From Stagnihabitans sp038323315 (lineage in GTDB: Bacteria > Pseudomonadota > Alphaproteobacteria > Rhodobacterales > Rhodobacteraceae), in the NCBI GenBank assembly GCA_038323315.1, contig JBBQGU010000003.1, forward strand, positions 1 to 34,418: 34,418 nt of DNA, in the 5' to 3' direction. The notes beneath the pieces were generated by a model that did no database searches, was not told the DNA's origin, and saw only the letters and a list, made by a program, of their open reading frames with translations. Below are positions 33,529 to 34,418 of the stretch, piece by piece. The translations under genes and the position numbers were made by a program. Within the stretch, counting starts at the first letter, position 1, and each line of letters begins with the position of its first letter.

Positions 33529-33606
33529 ATGAGTATTTATATCGGAATGAAGGCCAAACTTAGCGAAACTTCGGAGAATTTGGCGTCGGGTGGTTGCAGG
33601 GTTTGA
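33529..33606 (+). CDS. Possible 25-residue small ORF after the phosphorylase
   Basis: ATG at 33529 gives MSIYIGMKAKLSETSENLAS followed by GGCRV and a TGA. AGGAG (33521-33525) lies only three bases ahead, a tight but possible spacing, and overlaps the phosphorylase stop. No family match is known to me. It could be a chance frame, a small protein or a leader peptide for the transporter gene that begins about 50 bp on. Confidence 0.25.
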   Translation: MSIYIGMKAKLSETSENLASGGCRV

Positions 33607-33657
33607 CTTGGGGGCGCGGGGGGCGCAACCTTGGGGAAAACAGGCAGTCGAACCGCA

Positions 33658-34418
33658 GTGCAGTTATACCTTCCCATTGCCGAGGTTTCGGTCAACATCC
33701 TGGTGCTGTTGGCACTGGGCGGTATGGTTGGGTTCTTGTCGGGGATGTTTGGGGTCGGTGGCGGGTTTCTGATCACGCCGTTGTTGTTTTTCATCGGGAT
33801 TCCGCCGGTGATTGCGGTGGCGACGGGGGCAAATCAGGTTGTCGCCTCATCCATATCGGGCGTGTTGGCGCAGTTTCGACGGCGGGCGGTGGATTTGCAG
33901 ATGGGGGCGGTGTTGACCGTTGGGGGGTTTGTGGGCTCGGGCATCGGCGGGGTGGTGTTTGATCTGATGACCAAGGCGGGGCAGATCGATCTGTTTGTTC
34001 AATTGTCCTATGTGCTGTTTCTGGGGTTGGTGGGCGGCATGATGCTGGTGGAATCGGTGCGCTCGCTGTTGCGGGCGCGCAGGCCGGGGGTGGCGCAGGT
34101 GCGGCGGGCGCATGTGCATTCCTGGGTACACCGAATGCCGTTCAAGATGAAATTCCGGACCTCGGGGCTGTATATTTCGGTCATTCCGCCGGTGCTGGTG
34201 GGGGCGGTTGTCGGGTTCTTGTCGGCGATCATGGGGGTGGGTGGCGGGTTCATCATGGTGCCGGCGATGATCTATCTGCTGGGGATGCCGACCAAGGTTG
34301 TGGTGGGGACATCGTTGTTTCAGATCATCTTCGTCACGGCGTTTACCACGCTGATGCATGCGCTGAACCATCATTCGGTCGATATGCTGCTGGCCTTGGT
34401 GCTGATCATCGGCGGGGT
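33658..34418 (+). CDS. Sulfite exporter TauE/SafE family transporter, partial (C-terminus lost at right edge)
   Basis: First 253 codons of a membrane transporter; the 3' end is outside the window. The two internal repeats typical of the family are visible: GFLSGMFGVGGGFLITPLLF near residue 24 and GFLSAIMGVGGGFIMVPAMI near residue 190. The GTG at 33658 (MQLYLPIAEVSVN) resembles the N-terminus of relatives from memory; a TTG at 33631 is in frame. Neither has an ideal ribosome site. Substrate could be an organosulfonate, sulfite or another anion; nothing nearby decides it. It is 136 bp past the phosphorylase and may be a separate unit. Confidence 0.88.
   Translation, partial: MQLYLPIAEVSVNILVLLALGGMVGFLSGMFGVGGGFLITPLLFFIGIPPVIAVATGANQVVASSISGVLAQFRRRAVDLQMGAVLTVGGFVGSGIGGVVFDLMTKAGQIDLFVQLSYVLFLGLVGGMMLVESVRSLLRARRPGVAQVRRAHVHSWVHRMPFKMKFRTSGLYISVIPPVLVGAVVGFLSAIMGVGGGFIMVPAMIYLLGMPTKVVVGTSLFQIIFVTAFTTLMHALNHHSVDMLLALVLIIGG

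Overview
The window reads as chromosomal DNA of an alphaproteobacterium, most likely of the Rhodobacteraceae (Roseobacter/Rhodobacter group). The support is a GC-rich sequence, an RpoH of the RpoHII type, the gene runs rsmI-yraN-gshB and glnD-murJ-rhomboid-trpS, a LpoA-like lipoprotein beside rsmI, and an Irr-type iron-control palindrome in front of a NifU-like gene. Genus and species cannot be read from this piece. No tRNA, rRNA, CRISPR array, insertion sequence or prophage gene was seen, so this is mostly core genome with small accessory touches.

Layout. 1-1361 (minus): end of a polar amino acid ABC importer (periplasmic binding protein, then a permease cut by the window edge). 1577-4431 (plus): a DODA-type extradiol dioxygenase and a PerM/AI-2E family membrane protein with a long cytosolic tail. 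4416-7098 (minus): coaBC, dut and a membrane-anchored MoeB/ThiF enzyme with ATGA overlaps, preceded by rpoH (7161-8033). 8118-11216 (plus): cobinamide kinase, a glutathione transferase with an added cysteine domain, and YifB/ComM. 11179-14313 (minus): rsmI, yraN, gshB and an HSL-type hydrolase. 14403-22047: LpoA-like lipoprotein, glnD, murJ and trpS on plus, with an apparently inactive rhomboid on minus between murJ and trpS. 22047-24815 (plus): an unrecognised membrane protein coupled to trpS, a branched-chain aminotransferase and a universal stress protein. 25227-25988: a small RTX-type secreted protein. 26255-27853 (plus): nfuA-tsaB-rimI. 28005-33521 (plus): a complete BMP-type purine nucleoside ABC importer followed directly by purine-nucleoside phosphorylase. 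33658-34418: start of a TauE/SafE family transporter, cut by the right edge.

How the genes work together. The most coherent functional unit is the right-hand operon: a binding protein, a double ATPase and two permeases take up nucleosides, and the phosphorylase splits them to base and ribose-1-phosphate. rsmI, yraN and LpoA-like genes form a known divergent neighbourhood linking ribosome methylation and cell-wall growth. glnD and murJ serve nitrogen sensing and lipid II export. nfuA-tsaB-rimI joins Fe-S delivery with tRNA t6A synthesis and ribosomal protein acetylation, probably under iron control.

Nothing here is a clearly new multi-gene system. The most unusual items are single proteins: a rhomboid that lacks its catalytic Ser and His, a glutathione transferase with a TRASH-like C-X20-C-X3-C module, a PerM-like transporter with a 280-residue cytosolic extension, and a MoeB-like enzyme with membrane segments. 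There are also several short repeats and palindromes in the gaps between genes.
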